In this document: positions 1 to 6,427 of the stretch, in pieces
Layout: the number at the start of each line of letters is the position of its first letter
How positions within the stretch are numbered: the first letter of the stretch is position 1
Assembly (NCBI GenBank): GCA_045589955.1
Contig: JAZNQD010000061.1
Coordinates: 1-32,452 of the forward strand
Direction of reading: 5' to 3'
Length of the DNA: 32,452 bases
DNA from: CAJGCS01 sp045589955
GTDB lineage: Bacteria > Bacillota_I > Bacilli_A > ML615J-28 > CAG-313
The notes under the pieces: model-generated
What the model was told of the DNA's origin: nothing
Seen by the model: only the letters and a program-made list of their open reading frames with translations
Database searches by the model: none
Translations under genes and position numbers: made by a program

Positions 1-27
1 TATTAATAGTCTGTAATACTTTTTTTC

Positions 28-56
28 TTGCAAGTTTGTTAAAAGTAGTGTATAAT
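28..56 (+). promoter_or_regulatory. Sigma-A-type promoter of the surface locus
   Basis: TTGCAA at 28-33 and TATAAT at 51-56 are separated by 17 bp, giving a near-consensus promoter. The expected start near 63 leaves a leader of about 60 nt before the ATG at 124. I see no equally good promoter between the downstream genes, so it may drive the whole locus. Confidence 0.75.
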
Positions 57-123
57 AATAAGTAGAATGGGGATTATCTCTAAATTTAACCCCCTTTTAA
101 AAATAAAAATGGAGATAAAAAAT

Positions 124-1032
124 ATGGAAAATCAAAACGTACAAGAACAAAAAGAAGTTCAAAAAAAGAAAAAGTTATCAGTTGAAAATATTGTAGGTAT
201 CGTGTTAATTGCGGTATTTTTACCAGTTATTATTTTTAATATGGTAATTGTTATCAAAGGATGGGTACATCCAGAAAAGGTTCCTACTTTCTTAGGTGTT
301 GCTCCTTTAGTTGTTGGATCAGACTCAATGTCAAAGATTGAAGGTGCTGAACATGGTGGTGCATTTAATAAAGGTGATATTATCATTATTAGAAGATTTT
401 ATGCTGATAAATTAAAAGCAGATGATATCATTACTTATATTCATGATGGAGATATCATTACCCACAGAATTACTGAAGTAATTGATATTGAAAAAGATGA
501 ATATCTTCCAGCAAAAGAAAACTATGAAGCTGCTAAAGCTGCTTATGAAGAAGCTAAAGCTAATTATGATGATGCCTTGGCAAATCATGATCCACTTAAA
601 AATGATCTTGAAGTAATTATGAACGATGCTAAAGATGAAATGGAGAAGAAAGAAAATACTTTCAAGTATTATGAAGAAATGCTTAGCAAAGCTAAGTATG
701 CCTTCAATACTAAAGGGGATTTCCAATCACCTGCCGTAATTAGAATCTATGATTATGAATTACAAGGTAAATATATGTTTAGAGTTCCTCTACTTGGTAA
801 ATTAATTGAATTCTTCCAAAAACCTTTAGGTATTATTGTTTTAATCATGGTTCCTGTTGGTGGATACTTCGCATTTGAATTAATCAAAAAAGCTAAGAGT
901 AACAAAAAATCTGATGAAAAGATTGCAGAACTAGAAGCTAAACTAGCTGCTCAAGAACAAGCAAAACAAGAACAACCAAAAGAGGAAGCTCAAGAACAAC
1001 CTGAAGAATCTAAGGAAGATTCTGATAACTAG
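124..1032 (+). CDS. sipW: SipW-type signal peptidase I with coiled-coil insert
   Basis: Membrane serine peptidase of the S26B (SipW, ER-like) type, expected to remove signal peptides from the TasA/camelysin-like proteins encoded next to it. The 302-residue protein has a membrane segment at about 22-46, the catalytic serine Ser68 in GSDSM, His114 in ITHRI (this subfamily uses His in place of the bacterial Lys), a TKGD strand near 196-199 and a second membrane segment at about 234-254. The charged tail is rich in Gln, Glu and Lys. Between the His strand and TKGD lies an Ala/Glu/Lys-rich, coiled-coil-like insert of roughly 75 residues (122-195) that ordinary SipW proteins lack. I chose ATG 124 because GGAG at 111-114 sits 9 nt before it. 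The in-frame ATG at 67 lies almost at the predicted transcription start and has no ribosome binding site. Family assignment is firm; substrates are inferred from the neighbours. Confidence 0.88.
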   Translation: MENQNVQEQKEVQKKKKLSVENIVGIVLIAVFLPVIIFNMVIVIKGWVHPEKVPTFLGVAPLVVGSDSMSKIEGAEHGGAFNKGDIIIIRRFYADKLKADDIITYIHDGDIITHRITEVIDIEKDEYLPAKENYEAAKAAYEEAKANYDDALANHDPLKNDLEVIMNDAKDEMEKKENTFKYYEEMLSKAKYAFNTKGDFQSPAVIRIYDYELQGKYMFRVPLLGKLIEFFQKPLGIIVLIMVPVGGYFAFELIKKAKSNKKSDEKIAELEAKLAAQEQAKQEQPKEEAQEQPEESKEDSDN

Positions 1033-1040
1033 GATTTTAA

Positions 1041-1111
1041 ATGTGGGTGTATCCCAATCGCCTTTAACAAGGCAAACAAACTTTGGTATTTACTTGACCA
1101 CACAAGTGAAT
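1041..1111 (+). promoter_or_regulatory. Intergenic RNA element A, copy 1 (three hairpins)
   Basis: Three small hairpins precede the first fibre gene: TGGG/CCCA at 1044-1056; GCCTT/AAGGC at 1060-1073 with loop TAAC; and a 9-bp stem at 1088-1096/1103-1111 with loop ACCACA at 1097-1102. The linker AAACAAACTTTGG between the second and third stems is almost unchanged in copy 2 (2530-2600), while the second stem differs by compensatory changes. There is no T-tract, so it is not an intrinsic terminator. I recognise no known riboswitch family. Confidence 0.6.
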
Positions 1112-1177
1112 GCATATATTAATTATTTTTATAAAAACAATTAAAAAAGAAATTTAAATTAAAGGAGAAAATAAACT

Positions 1178-1777
1178 ATGAAAAAGAATAAATTATTCAT
1201 TGCTGGCTTAGTTACTGTTTTTGTAGCTTTAGTTTCTTTAACTTTAGTATCTAGCACTTGGGCTAAATATACTTCAACTGCAACTGGTTCAGATCAAGCA
1301 AGAGTAGCTAAATGGGCATGGCAATTTAATGGAACTGATATTGATTTAGCTAGTGCAAAAAGTGTAACTTTTAATCTATTTAATAATGTTGCTGATACAT
1401 CAGATGCTGATGAAACAGATGATGAAAATGTTAAAAATGGAAATGGTGATGAAGTAATTATTGCACCAGGTACAAAAGGTGAATTTAGTTTTTCAGTTAC
1501 AAACGCTTCTGAAGTAACAGGCCTATATGACATTTCATTTACATGTACAAATGCTGGTAATGTACCTTTAGAATTTAGTTTAGATGGAACAAATTGGAAA
1601 TCTGATATTACTCAATTAGATTTTACTGCGGAAACTGTTGCTGCTGGTAATACATCTACAGCTGCAAAACTATATTGGCGTTGGGACTTTGATGGCGATG
1701 ATACTCAATTAGGTATTAAAGCATCTTTAGATACTGTAACTGTTACTGCAACAGTATCAATGGAACAAGTTGACTAA
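1178..1777 (+). CDS. TasA/camelysin-like fibre protein 1
   Basis: Exported surface protein of 199 residues, probably a building block of an extracellular fibre. The N-terminus is a SipW-dependent signal peptide: a Lys-rich start, a hydrophobic run at about 6-27, then TWAKYTSTATGSD and the RVAKW motif. The rest reads as a beta-sandwich, with an APGTKGEF strand, an N-x-SEV turn near the middle, a YWRWDFDGDDTQLG segment near the C-terminus and the terminal EQVD. AAAGGAG at 1161-1167 supports the start. It is one of three close paralogues in a row (next at 1916 and 2674); the first 45 residues are nearly identical while the mature domains differ widely. It is flanked by RNA element A and a long hairpin at 1793-1863. 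Family membership is clear from the signal peptide and layout; polymerisation is inferred from TasA. Confidence 0.85.
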   Translation: MKKNKLFIAGLVTVFVALVSLTLVSSTWAKYTSTATGSDQARVAKWAWQFNGTDIDLASAKSVTFNLFNNVADTSDADETDDENVKNGNGDEVIIAPGTKGEFSFSVTNASEVTGLYDISFTCTNAGNVPLEFSLDGTNWKSDITQLDFTAETVAAGNTSTAAKLYWRWDFDGDDTQLGIKASLDTVTVTATVSMEQVD

Positions 1778-1792
1778 TTACTAGTTTTTTAA

Positions 1793-1863
1793 AAAATACA
1801 TATTATATAATCACGTATAGTAATTATGTGGTTTATCTATGCGTGATTATAATAATGTATTTT
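1793..1863 (+). promoter_or_regulatory. Long intergenic hairpin, loop contains TGTGGT
   Basis: About 26 nearly paired bases: the arm ending in TCACGTATAG (to 1820) pairs with CTATGCGTGATTATAATAA (from 1837), with one G-T wobble and one bulge. The 16-nt loop at 1821-1836 contains TGTGGT at 1827-1832, the exact complement of loop ACCACA of element A copy 1. It is followed by TTTT and then A/T-rich sequence, so partial termination or RNA protection is possible. Confidence 0.6.
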
Positions 1864-1915
1864 AAGTTTTTATAAAAAAATAGAGAATTCTAACATATTT
1901 ATATGGAGACAATAT

Positions 1916-2524
1916 ATGAAAAATAACAAATTATTCATTGCAGGATTAATAACAGTATTCGTAGCATTAGTTTCTCTAACTTTAGTATCTAACACTTGGG
2001 CTAAATACACTTCAACTGCAAGTGGTACAGATAGTGCAAGAGTTGCTAAATGGGCGTGGACTTATGAAACTTATGATACTGATAAAGTGTTAATTGATTT
2101 ATTTGATGATACTTATGTTTATGAATTGGATATTTATAATGAGCCAATTGAAACAGCTGACTTACATGTTTCTCAAGGACAAGCTTTAATTGCTCCAGGA
2201 ACTGGTGGTAAATTCGAATTAAAGGTTACTAATAATTCAGAAGTTACTGGTAAAGTATCATTTGATTTTAATGTATCAGGCGCTTCTATTCCACTTGAAT
2301 TTAAAGTAGATAGTGGTTCATGGACAAATACTCTTTCAGATGTTTCATCTGAAAATGTTGCAATTGGTGCAAGTAAAACAGTAACAATCTACTGGAGATG
2401 GTTATATGAAAGAGGAACAACTGATGCAGAAAAAGATGCTAACAATTCACAAGATACAACTCTTGGTATTGCATCTGAAACTGTTACTGTTGATGTAACA
2501 ATCAACTTCGAACAAGTTGATTAA
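1916..2524 (+). CDS. TasA/camelysin-like fibre protein 2
   Basis: Second of three paralogous SipW-dependent surface proteins, 202 residues. The signal peptide matches its neighbours, with NTWAKYTSTASGTDSARVAKW-type sequence followed by the mature domain. Shared landmarks are APGTGGKFELKVTNNSEV, the YWRW segment near 160 with TTLG a little after it, and the terminal FEQVD. The region after RVAKW is longer and richer in Tyr and Asp (LFDDTYVYELDIYN) than in fibre protein 1. The start is supported by GGAG just before ATATATG. It lies between the long hairpin and the second copy of RNA element A. Function as a fibre subunit is inferred from family and context. Confidence 0.85.
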   Translation: MKNNKLFIAGLITVFVALVSLTLVSNTWAKYTSTASGTDSARVAKWAWTYETYDTDKVLIDLFDDTYVYELDIYNEPIETADLHVSQGQALIAPGTGGKFELKVTNNSEVTGKVSFDFNVSGASIPLEFKVDSGSWTNTLSDVSSENVAIGASKTVTIYWRWLYERGTTDAEKDANNSQDTTLGIASETVTVDVTINFEQVD

Positions 2525-2529
2525 TAAAG

Positions 2530-2600
2530 AAGGCAATATGCCTTATCGCCTATAATATAGGCAAACAAACTTAGGTATTTACTTGGCCACACAAGTGAAT
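2530..2600 (+). promoter_or_regulatory. Intergenic RNA element A, copy 2
   Basis: Same architecture as 1041-1111: AAGGCA/TGCCTT at 2530-2544; GCCTAT/ATAGGC at 2548-2562, a compensated version of GCCTT/AAGGC in copy 1; and the same 9-bp stem at 2577-2585/2592-2600. The loop is GCCACA (2586-2591) instead of ACCACA. The flanking linker AAACAAACTTAGGT is conserved. It lies upstream of fibre protein 3. Confidence 0.6.
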
Positions 2601-2673
2601 ATAAATAAAACATGTAAATTATTTTTTAAAAAATAAATTTAATCTAATTATTTAGAGAGGAGAAAAACAAATT

Positions 2674-3294
2674 ATGAAAAGAAATAAATTATTTATTGCT
2701 GGTTTAGTTACTGTATTCTTAGCTTTAGTTTCTTTAACTTTAGTATCTAGCACTTGGGCTAAATATACTTCAACTGCAACTGGTTCAGATAGCGCAAGAG
2801 TTGCTAAATGGTCATTTATTTATGATGGCGAACATGAAGATGCAGAAGATGCTGCAAAAGTAAGTACAATTTCATTTGATTTATTTAAAACTATTAAGGA
2901 TGAAGATGGAACTTCAGAAACAGATGTTGATTTAGATGGAGATGGCACTGAAAAAGTTATTGCTCCTGGTACAAGTGGATCATTTACTTTTGAAATTCAA
3001 AATAAATCTGAAGTAACAGCACAATATGCTTTAGACTATACAATTACTAATACTAATAATATTCCTTTATTATTTAAAGTTAATGATGGTGAATGGACTT
3101 CTTCATTAGCAGACGTTGTTGCATCTGATGCTACAAAATTAGGAATTGGATCAGAAGCTAAAACATTTACAATTGAATGGAAATGGGCATTTGAAGGAAA
3201 TGACAGCGGCGATACTACTTTAGGTCAAAATGCTGTTAATGCTGATCAAACAATTATTGTAGAGTTAGAAATTACAATGACTCAAGTTGACTAA
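2674..3294 (+). CDS. TasA/camelysin-like fibre protein 3
   Basis: Third paralogue of the SipW-dependent fibre proteins, 206 residues. It has a Lys/Arg-rich start, a hydrophobic run, STWAKYTSTATGSDSARVAKW-type processing sequence, an acidic Asp/Glu-rich stretch at about 80-95 (DVDLDGDGTEK, possibly a cation-binding loop), APGTSGSF, NKSEV, EWKWAFEGNDSGDTTLG and the terminal MTQVD. GAGAGGAG about 12 nt upstream supports the ATG. Its signal peptide is closest to that of fibre protein 1, and both, unlike protein 2, are preceded by element A, so gene and leader were probably duplicated together. Fibre role is inferred. Confidence 0.85.
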   Translation: MKRNKLFIAGLVTVFLALVSLTLVSSTWAKYTSTATGSDSARVAKWSFIYDGEHEDAEDAAKVSTISFDLFKTIKDEDGTSETDVDLDGDGTEKVIAPGTSGSFTFEIQNKSEVTAQYALDYTITNTNNIPLLFKVNDGEWTSSLADVVASDATKLGIGSEAKTFTIEWKWAFEGNDSGDTTLGQNAVNADQTIIVELEITMTQVD

Positions 3295-3346
3295 TCTAGT
3301 TAACAAAACTATTTAAAAAACAAACAATTTAAAATTAATTAATTAA

Positions 3347-3402
3347 TGCCACAAAAAACAAACATGCAGGCAGATTGTGGCCTGCCTGCATAATGTTTGG
3401 CA
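3347..3402 (+). promoter_or_regulatory. GC-rich hairpin, loop contains TGTGGC, with alternative pairings
   Basis: A perfect 10-bp stem (3364-3373/3382-3391) is extended by CAAAC/GTTTG (3359-3363/3395-3399) past a 3-nt bulge. The loop holds TGTGGC at 3376-3381, complementary both to GCCACA just upstream (3348-3353, a local pseudoknot) and to the GCCACA loop of element A copy 2 (2586-2591). TGCCA at 3347-3351 could instead pair with TGGCA at 3398-3402. No T-tract follows, so it is not a classical terminator. Confidence 0.6.
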
Positions 3403-3407
3403 ATTAT

Positions 3408-3473
3408 GAGAATTGTGATAATATCACATTCTTATCAAAATATATTAGTTTTGATTAGTATATTTTGATAAGA
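3408..3473 (+). promoter_or_regulatory. Paired-hairpin RNA element B, copy 1
   Basis: A TGTGATAATATCACA dyad (3414-3428, extended by flanking GAA/TTC) is followed at once by a perfect 15-bp inverted repeat, 3430-3444 with 3459-3473, around a 14-nt loop. The ribosome binding site of the lipoprotein gene follows at about 3492. The same arrangement recurs at 4158-4219 with compensatory changes. Confidence 0.65.
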
Positions 3474-3504
3474 TTATATTCTTTATTTATAGAGGGGTGA
3501 AAAT

Positions 3505-4137
3505 ATGAATAAATTATTTAAGTTTATCTGTTCTTTGTTATTAGTAGGAATTTGCTTTTCTTTATCTAGTTGTTCTTTATTAATTGCTAATATGATGCAA
3601 AACAGAATTGAAAATTTTGAACCTGATGAAGAAGAACAAGAGGAAGAAGGAATTCCTGAAGTTAATCCTGGACATATTAAGTATGTGTTTAGTTTAAACA
3701 AAATGAAAAGAATTGAACTTAGTCAATTCTTTGAATTAGGAGAAAATAATATATTTGCTCCTGGATCTGTTATTGAAGCTAATTTCAACTTCTATTATAA
3801 TGGTGAAACTGCTCCAGAAGTTAAGTATTTATTTGAAATTGAACTTGATGTTGAAGACCCAAGTAATTTATGTAACAAACCAATGATTGAGTGGAAACTT
3901 GATGATGGTGCGTGGGGGACATATCATGAGTTAGAAGATTGTTTATATAAACTATCTGGTAGCCCTCAAGGTGCTCGTTATTATGAACCTGGCACTCTAC
4001 CATCAACATGTGGTGAACATACCCTTTATTGTCGTTGGAACTTTACTAGTAGTGATTCTAGTGATACTGAGCTTGGTACAACTAGTATTGAATTCCCTAA
4101 AATTTATTTCACTATTATTTGTACACAAGTTGATTAA
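3505..4137 (+). CDS. Lipoprotein relative of the TasA/camelysin family
   Basis: Predicted membrane lipoprotein of 210 residues. The signal peptide ends in a lipobox (SLSSC, Cys23), so it should be lipidated and cleaved by signal peptidase II, not SipW. A Glu-rich linker (about 40-51) follows, then a domain recognisable as a diverged fibre domain: APGSVIEANF, a YCRWNFTSSDSSDTELG segment matching W-x-W...DTxLG of the fibre proteins, and the terminal CTQVD. It lacks AKYT/RVAKW. Three extra Cys in the mature part might form disulfides. GGGGTG ahead of ATG 3505 is the ribosome binding site. A natural reading is a membrane-tethered base or anchor that contacts fibre subunits through the shared fold; this is inference from position and fold only. 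Confidence 0.75.
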   Translation: MNKLFKFICSLLLVGICFSLSSCSLLIANMMQNRIENFEPDEEEQEEEGIPEVNPGHIKYVFSLNKMKRIELSQFFELGENNIFAPGSVIEANFNFYYNGETAPEVKYLFEIELDVEDPSNLCNKPMIEWKLDDGAWGTYHELEDCLYKLSGSPQGARYYEPGTLPSTCGEHTLYCRWNFTSSDSSDTELGTTSIEFPKIYFTIICTQVD

Positions 4138-4157
4138 TTAAAAATTTAAAATAAGAT

Positions 4158-4219
4158 TGTGATATTATCACATTCTTATCAAAACATATTAATAGTTTTG
4201 TTAATATGCTTTGATAAGA
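4158..4219 (+). promoter_or_regulatory. Paired-hairpin RNA element B, copy 2
   Basis: TGTGATATTATCACA (4158-4172) is followed by a 19-bp stem, 4174-4192 with 4201-4219, with a single A/C mismatch. Compared with copy 1, the inner half changes from AATATA/TATATT to CATATTAA/TTAATATG with pairing kept. The stem ends 6 nt before AGGAGG (4225-4230), close enough to affect translation of the next gene. Confidence 0.65.
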
Positions 4220-4237
4220 ATTATAGGAGGTGAACCT

Positions 4238-5068
4238 ATGATTAGAAAAAATAAAAATTATTTAAGCTATTACGCTTGGTTTAATAAAATCAAAGATGCT
4301 GATAAGTGTACTGTAGCAAGAATAAGTGGAAGAACTATTTATAGTTCGGATGACATTTTCTTAAGCTATATTCAAAGTGGCATGTCAGAAGGTCTTTATG
4401 ATATTAAAGTTGATCGTCGTAGTTATAATGTTGTTGATGAACGTACTAAACAAATAGTTGGTTATGTTGATAATCACTTCAATGTGTTTAACAATGCTAG
4501 TTGTTATTCTGGTACGATTCATAACATTTCTCGTATTCTTAGTTATGTAACTAAGATTACTGTTACAGTAATTATTATTTTCTTAATCTTAATTATTCTA
4601 TTCTTAAAGACAACAGGTGATTCAATCAAACCTAAAGATATTTATATCTCTGAGGCTGATGGAATGTCTGTTGAAGATCAATGGAATATCTTTGGTCAAA
4701 CTGAACAAGAAAAGACAATTATGCCTGGTAAGAAAGGTGTATATTATTTCACAATTCATAATGAAAACAATTTTGATATTGTTTGTGACTTAGACTTTAG
4801 TGAAGTAAATGATTGGGATATTGCTTTAAGATATCGTTTAAGAAAAGATGCGTTCACTTACCTTAAAGGTAGCAGTAAAATATATCTTGAAGTAGATGAA
4901 ATTGATACAGAAAACATTGTTGTTCCAGCTAAGAGTTATGTAACACTTGCTTTAGACTGGTACTGGGATGAAAATATTAGTGATATAAAAGATACTTTAG
5001 CTGGTATGGATGAAAATTCAAAATATACACTTGTTGTTGTTATAAATTCTGAAGAAAAAACAAAATAA
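4238..5068 (+). CDS. Membrane-anchored TasA-like protein with cytoplasmic domain
   Basis: 276 residues, no cleavable signal. About 100 hydrophilic N-terminal residues of no family I recognise are followed by one membrane helix (about 104-123) and an outside domain of about 150 residues. That domain repeats fibre-family landmarks: MPGKKGVYYFTIHN matches APG..F..N, and LALDWYWDENISDIKDTLAG matches the W-x-W...D.LG segment. The QVD end is missing. The likely topology is N-terminus inside and fibre-like domain outside, which would link the surface structure to the cell interior as an anchor, assembly platform or sensor; this is inferred. ATG 4238 is chosen because AGGAGG lies 7 nt upstream; the frame stays open further upstream but without a ribosome binding site. 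Confidence 0.7.
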   Translation: MIRKNKNYLSYYAWFNKIKDADKCTVARISGRTIYSSDDIFLSYIQSGMSEGLYDIKVDRRSYNVVDERTKQIVGYVDNHFNVFNNASCYSGTIHNISRILSYVTKITVTVIIIFLILIILFLKTTGDSIKPKDIYISEADGMSVEDQWNIFGQTEQEKTIMPGKKGVYYFTIHNENNFDIVCDLDFSEVNDWDIALRYRLRKDAFTYLKGSSKIYLEVDEIDTENIVVPAKSYVTLALDWYWDENISDIKDTLAGMDENSKYTLVVVINSEEKTK

Positions 5069-5111
5069 GAAAATTGATTTTTAAATAATTTTAAAAAGGA
5101 GGTGTCACTAG

Positions 5112-6425
5112 TTGAAAAAGGTAAAATTTGAGTTTAAATACATAATGATTATTTTAGTTGTTATTGCTGGAGTGTTGCTTGCAGTTAGTGGCAGCTTCAA
5201 TGAGACTAAAACACAAACGGCTTATAAGACTACTGTTGATGGAACTGATAGTACAAGAGTTGCAAAATGGGAAGTTGTTGGCGTTACAAGAAATGAAAGT
5301 TCTGAACTTAATTTAAATGTTGGTTTTAATGAAGATATTAAAGATAGTGGTAGTTGGTATTTCGATGTTCAAAATAAATCAGAAGTAATCGCTAAGTTTA
5401 GTAATGATTCAAAAATTGAATTTAGACTTTATCATGGAAGCTATGATAATATCGATGATGTTGCCCCTATAAAATGGAACTTCTTAGGTTCAAAGAACCC
5501 AATTACTTTCACTATTACTGCTTATCCTGGCAGTGCAACAGAAATGTTAACTTATCAACTAGGTGATAGTGATCCTATTTCATATGCTGCTTATAAAGCA
5601 TTATCTGTTGCAGAGCGTAAAGATTATAAAGAAATATTCACATATACTGATGATCCATCAAATGATAATGATAATCCAATTGTTGTTGCTAAAACAACTG
5701 GTGAATTAAGTTTTTCTAAATCAGGTGAGGCTGATGAAAATGGAACTTATTATTATACATGTTCATTTGATATGGATTCTGCTTTAGGAACACTAAATAA
5801 GTTAACTTATGATGGTTCTATGACATTTAAAGTTGATTGGGTTGTCGAAGCAGCATGTTCTCATAAAAATGATGAAAATAACGATAATATATGTGATGAT
5901 TGTGGTATGTGCTCACATGTTGATGAGGAAGAACCTAACAACATTTGTGATCTATGTGGCAAGTTAGTTAATATTGATGGGAATTATTATAAATATATTA
6001 TTTCTAATTCAAATTCAGCAATTGCAGGATACGAGTTACAATCTGGTGAATATGTAGATCCTTCTGTTGTTCCAGATAGTGAAGATGATGGCAAGCGCTA
6101 TTTATTTAAATCAACTAATCCAGTTGAATTCTTCGAATATCAAAAGTATACCTCAACTCTTGGTGGCGAACCGCAATATAAGATTGTAACAGGTTCTAAT
6201 TCAGAAACTTCTCTTATAGGTCATGGTAAATTAAATGAAGACCAAAGAACTGCTATTAAAGAATATGCTGGTAATGATGTTCAAAAAGTATGGGAAAAAT
6301 TTACTTATGCTGAATATGATAAGTTTGTTCAAGAATTAGCTGCAAGCCAGGACAGTTTATCTTATATGGCATTTGGTGCTAAATTACAAATTATATTTGA
6401 TTTTAATGTTGAACAGGTTGATTAA
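5112..6425 (+). CDS. Large TasA-like surface protein with Cys/His metal-binding insert
   Basis: 437-residue exported relative of the fibre proteins. It has a hydrophobic N-terminus (about 8-29), then TAYKTTVDGTDSTRVAKWEV, which retains the RVAKW motif of fibre proteins 1-3, and it ends in VEQVD. It is twice their length: an insert includes two tandem CSH...CDxCG units at about 249-285 (Cys/His spacing suited to Zn or Ca) followed by about 130 residues before the last strand. The start is TTG at 5112: a perfect AAGGAGGTG (5096-5104) sits 7 nt before it and the first in-frame ATG is 11 codons further on, inside the signal sequence. A minor subunit, cap or adaptor of the fibre is plausible but unproven. 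Confidence 0.75.
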   Translation: MKKVKFEFKYIMIILVVIAGVLLAVSGSFNETKTQTAYKTTVDGTDSTRVAKWEVVGVTRNESSELNLNVGFNEDIKDSGSWYFDVQNKSEVIAKFSNDSKIEFRLYHGSYDNIDDVAPIKWNFLGSKNPITFTITAYPGSATEMLTYQLGDSDPISYAAYKALSVAERKDYKEIFTYTDDPSNDNDNPIVVAKTTGELSFSKSGEADENGTYYYTCSFDMDSALGTLNKLTYDGSMTFKVDWVVEAACSHKNDENNDNICDDCGMCSHVDEEEPNNICDLCGKLVNIDGNYYKYIISNSNSAIAGYELQSGEYVDPSVVPDSEDDGKRYLFKSTNPVEFFEYQKYTSTLGGEPQYKIVTGSNSETSLIGHGKLNEDQRTAIKEYAGNDVQKVWEKFTYAEYDKFVQELAASQDSLSYMAFGAKLQIIFDFNVEQVD

Positions 6426-6427
6426 GA

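Noticed and set aside
67..123. Start of the first peptidase at ATG 67
   Set aside because: It is about 4 nt from the predicted transcription start, has no ribosome binding site, and ATG 124 has GGAG at good spacing.
412..726. Open - strand frame of 104 codons opposite the peptidase
   Set aside because: It mirrors the coiled-coil codons of the real gene, is Phe/Ile-rich and has no ribosome binding site. Other - strand frames over the surface locus are equally shadow-like.
1060..1111. Cyclic-di-GMP (GEMM) riboswitch suggested by GGCAAAC after a hairpin
   Set aside because: The rest of the GEMM consensus (GCACAGGGCAAACC, GAAA tetraloop receptor and second helix) is absent, and the conserved linker and third stem do not fit.
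3414..4172. CRP/FNR- or Rex-like operators (TGTGA..TCACA)
   Set aside because: Spacing is 5 bp in both copies where those operators use 6, and each dyad is fused to a long stem inside a transcribed spacer. An RNA element fits better, though a protein site is not excluded.
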